10,106 bases of DNA. Origin: Flavobacteriales bacterium CG18_big_fil_WC_8_21_14_2_50_32_9 (GTDB lineage Bacteria > Bacteroidota > Bacteroidia > Flavobacteriales_E > Vicingaceae). Shown piece by piece: positions 1 to 7,735 of the stretch. A program made the translations under genes and the position numbers. Positions within the stretch are counted from its first letter, which is position 1. Each line of letters starts with the position of its first letter. Below the pieces are notes generated by a model. It saw only the letters and a list, made by a program, of their open reading frames with translations. It did no database searches and was not told the origin of the DNA. The stretch spans positions 1,493-11,598 of the forward strand of contig PCUH01000158.1 in NCBI GenBank assembly GCA_002770955.1, read 5' to 3'.

Positions 1-594
1 TCCTGTTGTTCCTGTTACCGTATAAGTAGTGGTTACTGAAGGCGTAATAGGAACTCCATTGGTAACTCCATTATTCCAAGAGTAAGAAGTTGCATTTCCA
101 GAACCAGTCAGTGTTACAGGGTCTCCAGCACAAATAGAAGTTACTGTTGCATTAGCAGTAACAGTAGGAGCTGGTGAAACTGTAATCGTGATTTGATCCG
201 TATTGCTACAACTACCAGTAGTTCCTGTTACTGTATAAGTAGTGGTTACTGAAGGTGTAAAAGGAATTCCATTAGTAACGCCATTGTCCCAAGAGTATGA
301 GGTTGCTCCTCCGCCAGTAAGCGTTACAGATGTTCCTGTGCAGATAGAGGTGGAAGTTGCATTTGCTGTTACAGTAGGTGATGGGTTAACAGTAACTGTT
401 ATCTGAGCCGTATTTTGACAAGTATTAGTGCCTGTTCCAGTTACCGTGTAAGTTGTGGTTACTGAAGGTGTAAAAGCAACACCATTAGTAACTCCGTTAT
501 CCCAAGAATAAGAAGATGCAGATCCGCCTCCTGTAAGAGTAACAGGGTTTCCAGCACAAATAGAAGTTACTGTTGCATTAGCTGTAACTGTAGG
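1..594 (-). repeat. Tandem Ig-like domain repeats within the protease gene
   Basis: Three head-to-tail coding repeats begin at the PTVTANAT motif: 594-379 (72 residues), 378-169 (70 residues) and 168-1 (56 residues, cut by the window edge). Each carries SIC, then VTLTG, SYSW, NGVTNG, PSVTTTYTVTG and, in the two complete copies, C-x-N-T-x-QIT. The two conserved cysteines per repeat could form a disulfide in the exported protein. The copies are also very similar at DNA level, which suggests recent expansion and a risk of assembly collapse. The units resemble Bacteroidota adhesin-type Ig-like modules and probably act as a stalk or binding array. Further copies may continue outside the window. 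Confidence 0.9.
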
Positions 595-3555
595 AAGAGC
601 TTCAACTGTAATTGTTCCATTATAAGTGTCAGTACCACATACACTTGTTATTTGTAATGAATAGTTGTGTGTTCCGGGACTTCCAAAACTAACCGTTTCA
701 AATGGATTGGCAGATGAACTGATAGATGGATTACCTTGAGGGAAGGACCAACTGTATGTGGAAGCATTTGTGGAACTTGTTCCATCAAACACAACGGTTG
801 TTCCTTGACAAATAGTTGTTGATGGAGTGTATGTTGCATTAGCAATAGTTGGAAGGTTCATAACATAAATAGTTATAAATCCATTATCGGAACAACCTCC
901 TGTGGTTCCTGCAACATTGTAAGTTGTGGTTGAGGTGGGAGAAATAGTAATCGCATTGGTTGTTTGTCCACCAGGAGACCATAAATAGCTTGTTGCACCA
1001 GTTGCTGTTAATGTTACAGAAGCTCCAGAACAAATGGTGTCTGCTGTTGAAGTAACGCTAATATTTGGAGAAGGATTAACGGTTATAGTTACAGAATCAA
1101 TTTTATACCTACTACAACCACCACCAATTACTTCTAAATAGGTTGTGTAAGTACCAGCAGTGTTGTATATGATACTATCAATAATATTATTAGAGTTAAG
1201 TGGATTTGCTCCCGAAAATGTCCATAATAAAGTATCCTGACCTGTAGAACCTGTTGCATCATAATGAACAACTTCTCCAGCACAAACTGTTGTTGGTGTT
1301 GCAGCTAAAGATACTGTAGTTGGAGTATTGGTTAGCCAAGGAAAAATATAATGAGTTACACTTAAACCCCAACCTCCAGTACCATTATAGGCATTCCATG
1401 TATTGTTACTCCATTGTTCCCATGCGGTGTTGGGATTAGATTCATTATCAGTATTAGTTACAATAGCTAGAGTATCTCCAACGGACATATTTAAGTTAGG
1501 AAAACTTATACCAACAAATATTTCTCCAGAAGCAGGAAGAGTTATAGGATTATCAAAATTAATGTAAGGCATTCCTGGAGTATTAGCCATTACATAAGCC
1601 ATTGTTAGTGTTTTTGTACCTAGTATTGCACCAACTGTTCCACCTGTTCCGTCATAAACATTTACGTTCACTGTTTTTGTTGGAGTAGAAGTTGTAGCTT
1701 TAGAAAACCACATATAAGTACCTATCATAAAGTTAAAACCACCTGTTTGGGTAGCATTGTAATAGTTTGCTTTTGCTATATCTCCAAAATTATTAGTTCC
1801 AGAAACATATCCATTTCCAGCACCAGCAGAATATAAAGTGGGTGACCAACCAAAGTGAAAAGGAACGCCTGTTGTGTCTAAGTCAATAATTTCACATGTA
1901 CCAGGAGCAACAACATTTATGTAAGCAGTTTTTGTTTCATTATCATTACCGTTGGAATTTGTAACGGTTAATGAAACTTCATAAACACCTATGTTGTTAT
2001 AGGTTACTGTATGAGGTCCTTGTGTTCCAGCGGTTGAAGGAACAACACCTCCTAAACTTTGATTGTCAAAATTCCATGCCCACGTTGTTGGTCCAAAAGT
2101 GGATAAGTCTGTAAAGGTTACAGAACTACCAGCATTAATTGTTGTATAGTTTGCTGAGAATTGAGCAACAGGGGGATTACTTAATGTTGCGGAAACACAT
2201 AACATTGCTTGATGAGCATTAATTCTGCCAGCACCTAACAAACCAGAGTAACTTGGGTTTATAGCATTAATGTTATCAGCAGTTGAATACATACAATTGA
2301 TTAATGCTGTATTTGATAAACTAGGATTTAAAGATTTCATTAGTCCTAATAAACCAGAAACCAACGGTGAAGCCATTGATGTTCCACTCATAGTAGCATA
2401 CGTATTGTTTGGAACAGTACTTAAAATATTACTACCTGGTGCTGTAATGTCAACAGTATTTCCATAATTGGAAAAACTAGATTTGGCATCCGTTGTTGTT
2501 GAAGAAGCAACAGAAATTACATTATTAAGGTTAGAAGGATAGTGAGGTGTGTTGTCATTGTTTGTTCCATCATTACCAGCAGCAGCAACAACAATACTTC
2601 CACTATTCCAAGCAAAGTTTACAATGTTTTGTCCTGTGGAAGAATAACCTGTTCCACCCCATGAGCAATTAATTACATCTGCACCACTAACAGCTGCATA
2701 ATAAATACCATCATAACCATTGGTTACAGAATTAGAACCAGCATTGTTTCTTGTTGATTTCACTGCCATTATACTAATTCCATTACCTATTGAAGAAACT
2801 CCAATAGTGTTGTTTGTTTGTGCTCCTGTTGTTCCTGCTACGTGTGTTCCATGATTAAAAGAAGTTGATGGAGGGTTTGGATTGTTGTCGTTATCTCCAA
2901 CATCATATCCATTAATATCGTCAATATATCCATTGTTATCATCATCAATTCCATTATTAGGGATTTCTCCAGGATTTACCCACAATTGATTTATTAAATC
3001 AGGATGCGTAATTTGAACCGCATTGTCTGCTGTTGCAACTACAACACTTGAACTTCCTAAACTCACATCCCAGGCTTGACCTGCATTAATTTTAAATAAA
3101 CCCCATGCCTGAGAGGTATTGTAATATTGATCATTTGGTGTTAAACTAATTTTATCAAGAGGAACTTTCTCAGCATAAAGTACAGTGCCAGAAGCTTCTA
3201 GTTCATTAATAAATGCTTCTATATTATTAATATCTTCAAATTCAATTAAATAGGTGTTTAACAAATCTTCAGATGAATATGCTTTAGGGAAAGGTCTTGA
3301 TATTTTTTTAACAACGTGATTTAAAAATACACCTCTAAGAAAAGGCATACTCGATAATTTGATGTTGTTGTTGTTAATTTGTTCAGCTCCTTTTTCACGG
3401 GATGCTTGTTGTTGAATAATTTGATCTGATTTAACCCTGAACCAAATTTTTCCATCTTGATAATTATCATAGATTTTTTGTGAGAAAACTACGGATGAAA
3501 TTAACATTAATACTGCTAATATAAAGGAGTTTTTGAATAGTAATTTTGTTTTCAT
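1..3555 (-). CDS. Secreted multidomain S8 subtilisin-like protease, 3' end outside window
   Basis: Reading from ATG at 3555, the frame stays open for 1185 codons to the window edge, so the C-terminus is missing. Residues 1-25 are a signal peptide (MKTK start, hydrophobic core, likely cut VFS|Q). Residues 26 to about 150 look like a propeptide. The S8 catalytic domain (about 150-450) shows the full triad: D177 (in ATADNAV), H235 (HGTHVAG), S393 (GTSMASP), plus oxyanion N328 (AAAGND). A PKD domain follows at about 461-548, then an unnamed beta-sandwich region at about 553-740, Ig/PKD-like modules at about 746-985, and near-identical Ig-like repeats from 988 on. Such proteases in Bacteroidota are usually T9SS cargo, but the sorting domain would lie beyond the window. 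Asp-Asn-Ala replaces the common Asp-x-Gly after the catalytic Asp. Secreted protein degradation is the likely role; the substrate is unknown. It lies 173 bases after the B12 genes and probably has its own promoter. Confidence 0.93.
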   Translation of the reverse strand, partial: MKTKLLFKNSFILAVLMLISSVVFSQKIYDNYQDGKIWFRVKSDQIIQQQASREKGAEQINNNNIKLSSMPFLRGVFLNHVVKKISRPFPKAYSSEDLLNTYLIEFEDINNIEAFINELEASGTVLYAEKVPLDKISLTPNDQYYNTSQAWGLFKINAGQAWDVSLGSSSVVVATADNAVQITHPDLINQLWVNPGEIPNNGIDDDNNGYIDDINGYDVGDNDNNPNPPSTSFNHGTHVAGTTGAQTNNTIGVSSIGNGISIMAVKSTRNNAGSNSVTNGYDGIYYAAVSGADVINCSWGGTGYSSTGQNIVNFAWNSGSIVVAAAGNDGTNNDNTPHYPSNLNNVISVASSTTTDAKSSFSNYGNTVDITAPGSNILSTVPNNTYATMSGTSMASPLVSGLLGLMKSLNPSLSNTALINCMYSTADNINAINPSYSGLLGAGRINAHQAMLCVSATLSNPPVAQFSANYTTINAGSSVTFTDLSTFGPTTWAWNFDNQSLGGVVPSTAGTQGPHTVTYNNIGVYEVSLTVTNSNGNDNETKTAYINVVAPGTCEIIDLDTTGVPFHFGWSPTLYSAGAGNGYVSGTNNFGDIAKANYYNATQTGGFNFMIGTYMWFSKATTSTPTKTVNVNVYDGTGGTVGAILGTKTLTMAYVMANTPGMPYINFDNPITLPASGEIFVGISFPNLNMSVGDTLAIVTNTDNESNPNTAWEQWSNNTWNAYNGTGGWGLSVTHYIFPWLTNTPTTVSLAATPTTVCAGEVVHYDATGSTGQDTLLWTFSGANPLNSNNIIDSIIYNTAGTYTTYLEVIGGGCSRYKIDSVTITVNPSPNISVTSTADTICSGASVTLTATGATSYLWSPGGQTTNAITISPTSTTTYNVAGTTGGCSDNGFITIYVMNLPTIANATYTPSTTICQGTTVVFDGTSSTNASTYSWSFPQGNPSISSSANPFETVSFGSPGTHNYSLQITSVCGTDTYNGTITVEALPTVTANATVTSICAGNPVTLTGGGSASSYSWDNGVTNGVAFTPSVTTTYTVTGTGTNTCQNTAQITVTVNPSPTVTANATSTSICTGTSVTLTGGGATSYSWDNGVTNGIPFTPSVTTTYTVTGTTGSCSNTDQITITVSPAPTVTANATVTSICAGDPVTLTGSGNATSYSWNNGVTNGVPITPSVTTTYTVTGTTG

Positions 3556-3556
3556 A

Positions 3557-3590
3557 AATGTTTAAGTTAAAATAATGTTTAAGTTAAAAT
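3557..3590 (-). repeat. Perfect 17-bp tandem duplication in front of protease start
   Basis: The 17-base unit aatgtttaagttaaaat occurs at 3557-3573 and again at 3574-3590 with no mismatch and no spacer. A weaker, degenerate third copy may follow at about 3591-3607. The array ends one base before the ATG of the protease gene, so it makes up the end of the 5' untranslated region and covers the ribosome binding region. No purine-rich Shine-Dalgarno sequence is visible, which is common in this phylum. Copy-number change could alter translation, but that is inference. Confidence 0.85.
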
Positions 3591-3624
3591 TGATGTTAAA
3601 TGTAAATAAAATTTCAATAGAGAA

Positions 3625-3655
3625 TAAAAATACAAACGCACAGATTTATAAACAA
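3625..3655 (-). promoter_or_regulatory. Candidate Bacteroidota-type promoter for the protease gene
   Basis: On the minus strand TTG (3655-3653) is followed by a 20-base spacer and TATTTTTA (3632-3625), close to the phylum consensus of a TTG element and TAnnTTTG. Only the last base of the -7 element differs. The upstream element overlaps a 10-base palindrome, AACAATTGTT at 3651-3660. Placement about 70 bases before the start codon and after a 173-base gap fits separate transcription of the protease. AT-rich sequence makes chance matches likely. Confidence 0.4.
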
Positions 3656-3663
3656 TTGTTGAT

Positions 3664-3686
3664 AACTAGAAAACGAAATTCTAGTT
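3664..3686 (-). other. Inverted repeat between lipoprotein and protease genes
   Basis: An 8-base perfect inverted repeat, aactagaa at 3664-3671 and ttctagtt at 3679-3686, encloses a 7-base loop. It lies about 45 bases after the stop of the BtuG-like gene. On the minus strand it is not followed by a T run, though T-rich sequence (about 3702-3716) lies before it. It could be a weak end-of-operon structure that protects the 3' end of the mRNA, or an operator near the protease promoter. Its role is uncertain. Confidence 0.35.
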
Positions 3687-3728
3687 TTTAGTGAGTTGAA
3701 AAAATAAAAAAATGCTTAAATTAAAATT

Positions 3729-4784
3729 TTATGGCAAAAATAAAAATCCACCACTGATAATGCCTGCTTGAAAACTGCCTAGTAATAATCCATTTTTAGA
3801 GTATCTTAAAATAGAACTGTTTTGCACAAAATCTTTTGCATCTGAAATGTAAATGTTGTTAGAATATGGGTCTATTCCTATACTGTAAAAAACTTGACTA
3901 TTATTGGAAAGCCAATTTGATGTTGGAAGGATATTATCCGTACAATTTATTTTGTAAACATGGTGGTTAATGAAATACAAATTTTCTTTATTTCCATCAA
4001 TTGATAAGTCGGAAGGTGAGCTATTCATGTCAGTAAAAATCAATGTTTGTTCTATGTTTCTTGTTTGTGGATTAAATTTAATCAGTTTAGGGAAATCTGT
4101 GTTAAATCCTCCATCACATAAAATCCAAAATTTATTATTTTTATCTATAACAATACTATTGGGTTGTACGCCCATTTTCACACTATCAATTAGTTGGTCA
4201 TTTGTTGTGTTAATAAGCAACAAATTGTTGTTTTTCATATCACAAACATAAGCGGTGTCATTAAATAATAGCATTTCTTCTGTCCAGTTTGATGCGGTTG
4301 TAATACTTCCAGAAATAGAATTATTGGATAAATTCAATATTTGAATTTGATTACTAAAAATATTACTTACGTAAGCCTTTGAACTATTTATTGGCAGTAT
4401 ATGTCGAGGAGAAATTAAACTTGTTATTGTTGCTATTGAGGTATAAGTATCTTTATTTACTACTTCAATTTTTCCAGAATTATTTACAACTATGTATAAC
4501 TTATTTTCAAAGAGTACTGCTGATTGAGCTACATCGCCCAATGGGTAATTATTTGCTTGTTGAAACACATTGTTGTTTAATATGTTGGAAGTAGGATTAT
4601 ATAAAGAGATAGATGCATTTCCAAAGCCAAAATTACCTTCATTAATGATAAGTATTTTGTTGTCAGAATTAGGTATTATTGGATTTTCTATACAATTTTT
4701 ACATTGTGGCCCTACTTCTTCTTTTTTACAGGAAAATAAGATAAGTAATAGGCTTAAAATAGAATATCCAAACAGTAATCTCAT
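3729..4784 (-). CDS. BtuG-like surface beta-propeller lipoprotein (YncE/DUF5074-type)
   Basis: This 351-residue protein is probably a surface lipoprotein that binds B12 and covers the receptor encoded just before it. Residues 1-18 form a lipoprotein signal with lipobox LFSC, lipidated at C19. C19 is followed by KKEE, which fits the Bacteroidota export signal (K at +2, two acidic residues after) that sends lipoproteins to the outside of the cell. The mature part has beta-propeller-style repeats (INEGNFGFGNASISLYN, LYIVVNNSGKIEVVN, AYVCDMKNNNLLLIN, FWILCDGG), matching YncE/DUF5074 proteins. Known from the family: BtuG of gut Bacteroides is a seven-bladed propeller lipoprotein that binds B12 very tightly and pairs with BtuB. 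Its ATG overlaps the receptor stop codon (ATGA), so the two are likely translated together. Binding of B12 here is inferred from fold type and the riboswitch-led operon. Confidence 0.82.
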   Translation of the reverse strand: MRLLFGYSILSLLLILFSCKKEEVGPQCKNCIENPIIPNSDNKILIINEGNFGFGNASISLYNPTSNILNNNVFQQANNYPLGDVAQSAVLFENKLYIVVNNSGKIEVVNKDTYTSIATITSLISPRHILPINSSKAYVSNIFSNQIQILNLSNNSISGSITTASNWTEEMLLFNDTAYVCDMKNNNLLLINTTNDQLIDSVKMGVQPNSIVIDKNNKFWILCDGGFNTDFPKLIKFNPQTRNIEQTLIFTDMNSSPSDLSIDGNKENLYFINHHVYKINCTDNILPTSNWLSNNSQVFYSIGIDPYSNNIYISDAKDFVQNSSILRYSKNGLLLGSFQAGIISGGFLFLP

Positions 4785-6679
4785 AGTTGAAAAATTAGGT
4801 TAAATAAATAGTTTCTCAGTGGCATAGGTCTCCAAGCAATGGATTGATAGGTTTGGTTGAATAAATTATTTACTCTAAATGAGAGATGTAATTTTGTATT
4901 TCCTGATATATTAATTTTTTGACTCAATGCGATATCTGAAATGAAATTTGCAGGTAAATACCAATTATTGTCCGTACTGATATAACGTAAGCTTGTAAAT
5001 CTATAGTTATAAATAAATTGTGTGTTTTTTATACCAATTTCCATAGTATAATTAAATTGATGTTCGGGAACATAAATTAACTGTTTGTTTAGTGATTCAT
5101 TGATTTGTTGATACAATTCAATGTTGGTCGATTTTGTATATGCGTATTTTCCTTTAAAAGAAAATTGAAGTTGATTCATCTTTTTTGAAAGCGATAAACT
5201 GGTTTCTATGCCTTTATTCTCTACTTTTTTAAGATTGGTTGGTGACCAAATGGAAGATGAGGAAGGTTGCCACATAATCCAATTATCCACCAGCGAATAG
5301 AAACAATTTACTTCAGCGTTCATTTGAAATTTTTTAGTTTGTTCCGAACGGTATTTTAGTCCAATTTCACTCATCGTTGCTTTTTCTGGCATCAAATCAG
5401 GATTTCCTCCCGGATTCCAGTACAAGTCGTTAAAAGTAGGGTAGTTGTAGTTGATTCCCCAAGATGCTTTTAACAATAATGTTTTAATTTTTGGAAGCGT
5501 ATATCCTGCACTGACACTGGGAGCAAACAAATTTTGATACTCATCCACTATCGTCATTCTATTAAAAACAGTTACTTCTAAAGTCTTAAAATTTTTAGTA
5601 TAGCCAGTCAACCAAGTGTTGTTCAACCTATTTTTTACTCCAGTAACGCCATCTGCTAGTGCATATTCATATCTCACCTTAAATTTATTGATGAATAGAC
5701 TGGAATTATTGATAAAGTATTTGCTGTTTAATTCATTAGTGAACAACATCGACTGGTTGTTAGAAATTAAGTCAATAGATTTATTTTCATAGACCAAATT
5801 ATCTTTGATAAAGGAGCTACTAAATTTGTAAGACCATTTCTTTGTAAATCCTTTCCATTCCAACAGTGTTCTGAACGACTCATCTTTTTGATTTTCCTGA
5901 TGATCTTCAACTACCATAGAACTTGCTAAATTTCTATCACTGTTGAAATACCAAAACCTTAGTCCTAACGTATTGTTTTTTATTTTTTTATAGATAGCTT
6001 GCTGAAAACCATATTGAAAATAATTTCCGTTTTCTAATTTTTCTTCAGGATGATTTTTTTGTGAAATGTTTTTAAAAGTAAAATCATTTTCAGCTCTTGA
6101 ATGATAAAGATGTGTTTCCAAAAACCAATCTTTTTTTTGATTGAACGCAATTTTAATTCCGTTGGTCTTTTTACCAAAACTACCAATAGAGGAATGATAA
6201 GATAGAGAAAACGGCTTTGCAGTTGATGAGTATGATGGAGTGAAGTTATTTATTAAAACACTCCCTCCCAAGGCACCATTTCCGTCAATTAAACCACTTG
6301 CTCCATGATGTAATTCAGCACTATTAAAAAAGAAAGAAGGGTAAAGTGAAAAATCAATTTGTCCGTTCATAGGCGAATTAATTTCAACATCGTTCCACAA
6401 CACTCTTGTGTGCGAAGCTCCTGTTCCCCTAAAAGAAACAGATGCCAATGAACCAGCACCATACGTTTTTACAAATACATTGGATTGGTGTTGCAATAAA
6501 TCGGCTAAATTTTCACTTGAGGCAACAGCCGCAGAATCCATTTTTGTTGTGGTATAATTGTCAGAAACAGCATAATCAACAACAGTAAATGCCTTAAAAT
6601 TTATAGTGTCTATTTTTTCTTGAGCTAACAATTTAGATGTTAACATTATGAAAATGATATATGTAATTAGTTTATACAA
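4781..6679 (-). CDS. btuB: BtuB-like TonB-dependent outer-membrane receptor
   Basis: A 632-residue TonB-dependent receptor, the probable outer-membrane gate for cobalamin. It has a signal peptide (residues 1-19, LLA|Q), a possible TonB box around FTVVDYAVSD (31-40), a plug domain at about 45-145 (ADLLQHQSNVFVKTYG, VSFRGTGASHTRVLWND, GALGGSVLI) and then beta-barrel strands up to the C-terminal NYLFNLIFQL. It lacks the carboxypeptidase-like N-terminal extension of SusC-type receptors and its length is near that of classical BtuB. The start is TTG at 6679: an in-frame TAA lies 9 bases upstream, and the first ATG (6646, residue 12) would destroy the signal peptide. It follows the previous gene by 28 bases and overlaps the next by 4. 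The B12 substrate is assigned from the cobalamin riboswitch and the BtuG-like partner; plug sequence alone would not fix the substrate. Confidence 0.87.
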   Translation of the reverse strand: MYKLITYIIFIMLTSKLLAQEKIDTINFKAFTVVDYAVSDNYTTTKMDSAAVASSENLADLLQHQSNVFVKTYGAGSLASVSFRGTGASHTRVLWNDVEINSPMNGQIDFSLYPSFFFNSAELHHGASGLIDGNGALGGSVLINNFTPSYSSTAKPFSLSYHSSIGSFGKKTNGIKIAFNQKKDWFLETHLYHSRAENDFTFKNISQKNHPEEKLENGNYFQYGFQQAIYKKIKNNTLGLRFWYFNSDRNLASSMVVEDHQENQKDESFRTLLEWKGFTKKWSYKFSSSFIKDNLVYENKSIDLISNNQSMLFTNELNSKYFINNSSLFINKFKVRYEYALADGVTGVKNRLNNTWLTGYTKNFKTLEVTVFNRMTIVDEYQNLFAPSVSAGYTLPKIKTLLLKASWGINYNYPTFNDLYWNPGGNPDLMPEKATMSEIGLKYRSEQTKKFQMNAEVNCFYSLVDNWIMWQPSSSSIWSPTNLKKVENKGIETSLSLSKKMNQLQFSFKGKYAYTKSTNIELYQQINESLNKQLIYVPEHQFNYTMEIGIKNTQFIYNYRFTSLRYISTDNNWYLPANFISDIALSQKINISGNTKLHLSFRVNNLFNQTYQSIAWRPMPLRNYLFNLIFQL

Positions 6680-6707
6680 GTTAGTTCTTTAGGATTTTTA
6701 CGTTAAA

Positions 6708-7694
6708 TTATTGTTTCACTATTTTATGTATTGATTTTTGATTGTCTGTTGTAACAATTGTTAAAAAATAAATTCCTTTTTTAAATGAGGCAGTATTAAT
6801 TGTTAATTGCAGTTTATTTACATATTCTGAACTTATTTCTTTGCCACTTAAATCTGTAATTAGATATGTAGAAACTTGATTATTAGTGAAAATAATTGTC
6901 AACATATCTTGAACTGGATTAGGATAAATTTTTTGTATAAAATCTTTATTTTCGGAAACAGAAGTACTCAATGAATGAATTACACCAACAGCATCTAAAT
7001 CAAATCCACCTGTAGGAAATGGAGTAGGGAAAGGGTCGTTTATGATGTTATTTTCGTTATCATAAGTTCCATAAGTGGGGTTGATGCTGCCAACCACATC
7101 AATAATTTTTATGTGTGTGATATTATTTACATCTAAGCCAGAAATTCCATTTAAGTCTTCCAAATCAAAAGGAGTTCCATATTGAGCTCGGTATTTTCCT
7201 GCTAAGTTATGAATATTGGTAGCATCCATATTGGCATTGTTATCTAGCTGAACAGTATCTTGAGTGAGCGTATGAGCAGGAAATCTAAAAAAGTTGATAC
7301 CATCGGAGCTAACTTCAACAAAAGCTAATTCTAAAAACTGTCCATCAAAAGAGTTTTCAAAAACAGCAAAATCTGCTCCTGAGCCATTTTTAATGGGAGT
7401 TGCAAAAGTTAAAATAGCACTGCCTCCATCTCCTAAGCTAACTACTCCATTTACACCTGATTTTCCAATAGCTGAACTATCATTTCCAGCTGTTGTTTTT
7501 CCTAATGTGGTGTCTGAGCTATTTTGCCAACCTCTGGTTATTACAGCATTAGTTGCCCATCCTACAAAAACCGAAGAGTCTTTGTGAATGGCTGTACTCC
7601 CTGTTAGTCCAGTAGGAGGAGCATAAGGCCCTTGTGCTATTAATTGAAAATTAAAAAGTAGCAATAGAATAATTATATGTTGTTTCATTTTCAT
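6708..7694 (-). CDS. T9SS-exported cell surface protein of B12 operon
   Basis: A 328-residue exported protein whose function I cannot name with certainty. Residues 1-20 form a signal peptide (LIA|Q). The central domain (about 25-240) has conserved-looking blocks VVSLGDGGSAILTF (84-97), ADFAVFENSF (107-116), LAFVEVSSDGINFFRFP (123-139), IHNLAGKYRAQYGTPFDLEDL (161-181), and GGFDLDAVGVI (229-239). This is a pattern I associate with Bacteroidota surface proteins near B12 receptors. Residues 250-328 are a T9SS type A sorting domain with YPNP at 257-260, so the protein should be secreted and anchored on the cell surface. It sits between the Dph6-like gene and the receptor, which suggests a part in capturing or handing over corrinoids. 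Direct binding is inference. ATG at 7694 is used; a second ATG two codons in is equally possible. Confidence 0.85.
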   Translation of the reverse strand: MKMKQHIIILLLLFNFQLIAQGPYAPPTGLTGSTAIHKDSSVFVGWATNAVITRGWQNSSDTTLGKTTAGNDSSAIGKSGVNGVVSLGDGGSAILTFATPIKNGSGADFAVFENSFDGQFLELAFVEVSSDGINFFRFPAHTLTQDTVQLDNNANMDATNIHNLAGKYRAQYGTPFDLEDLNGISGLDVNNITHIKIIDVVGSINPTYGTYDNENNIINDPFPTPFPTGGFDLDAVGVIHSLSTSVSENKDFIQKIYPNPVQDMLTIIFTNNQVSTYLITDLSGKEISSEYVNKLQLTINTASFKKGIYFLTIVTTDNQKSIHKIVKQ

Positions 7695-7702
7695 TTGTAT
7701 TG

Positions 7703-7735
7703 AAACCTAACAGGTTGTAAAAATTTGTTAGGTTT
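7703..7735 (-). other. Intercistronic hairpin spanning the Dph6-like gene's stop codon
   Basis: A perfect 10-base inverted repeat, aaacctaaca at 7703-7712 and tgttaggttt at 7726-7735, encloses a 13-base loop. The upstream arm contains the TAA stop of the Dph6-like gene (7728-7730) and the other arm ends 8 bases before the ATG of the next gene. No T run follows, so it is not a standard terminator. It could slow 5'-3' coupling, mark an RNA cleavage site or protect the downstream message, letting the surface proteins and receptor be made at a different level from the enzyme. Confidence 0.7.

Noticed and set aside
1..594. Regularly spaced repeats that could suggest a CRISPR array
   Set aside because: The period is about 210 bases, the frame is open throughout, and the repeats translate to Ig-like domains; there are no short palindromic repeats with unique spacers.
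648..845. Minus-strand 65-residue frame inside the protease gene
   Set aside because: It is out of frame with the 1185-codon gene, which has clear domains across this stretch.
2270..2467. Plus-strand 65-residue frame opposite the protease catalytic serine region
   Set aside because: It lies antisense to the well-supported GTSMASP catalytic region and has no domain of its own.
3664..3728. Intrinsic terminator after the BtuG-like gene
   Set aside because: The stem is AT-rich and on the transcribed strand the T-rich run comes before the stem, not after it; kept only as an inverted repeat of unknown role.
1..4784. Protease as sixth member of the B12 operon
   Set aside because: A 173-base gap with an inverted repeat and its own promoter candidate separates it from the packed genes; it shows no link to corrinoids. 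Read-through cannot be excluded.
3970..4803. Plus-strand open frames at 3970-4251, 4379-4594 and 4570-4803
   Set aside because: They lie antisense within the BtuG-like gene, mostly inside its coding region, and show no recognisable domain.
7294..7587. Plus-strand 97-residue open frame
   Set aside because: It is the reverse complement of the coding region for the 328-residue surface protein and has no family signature or promoter context.
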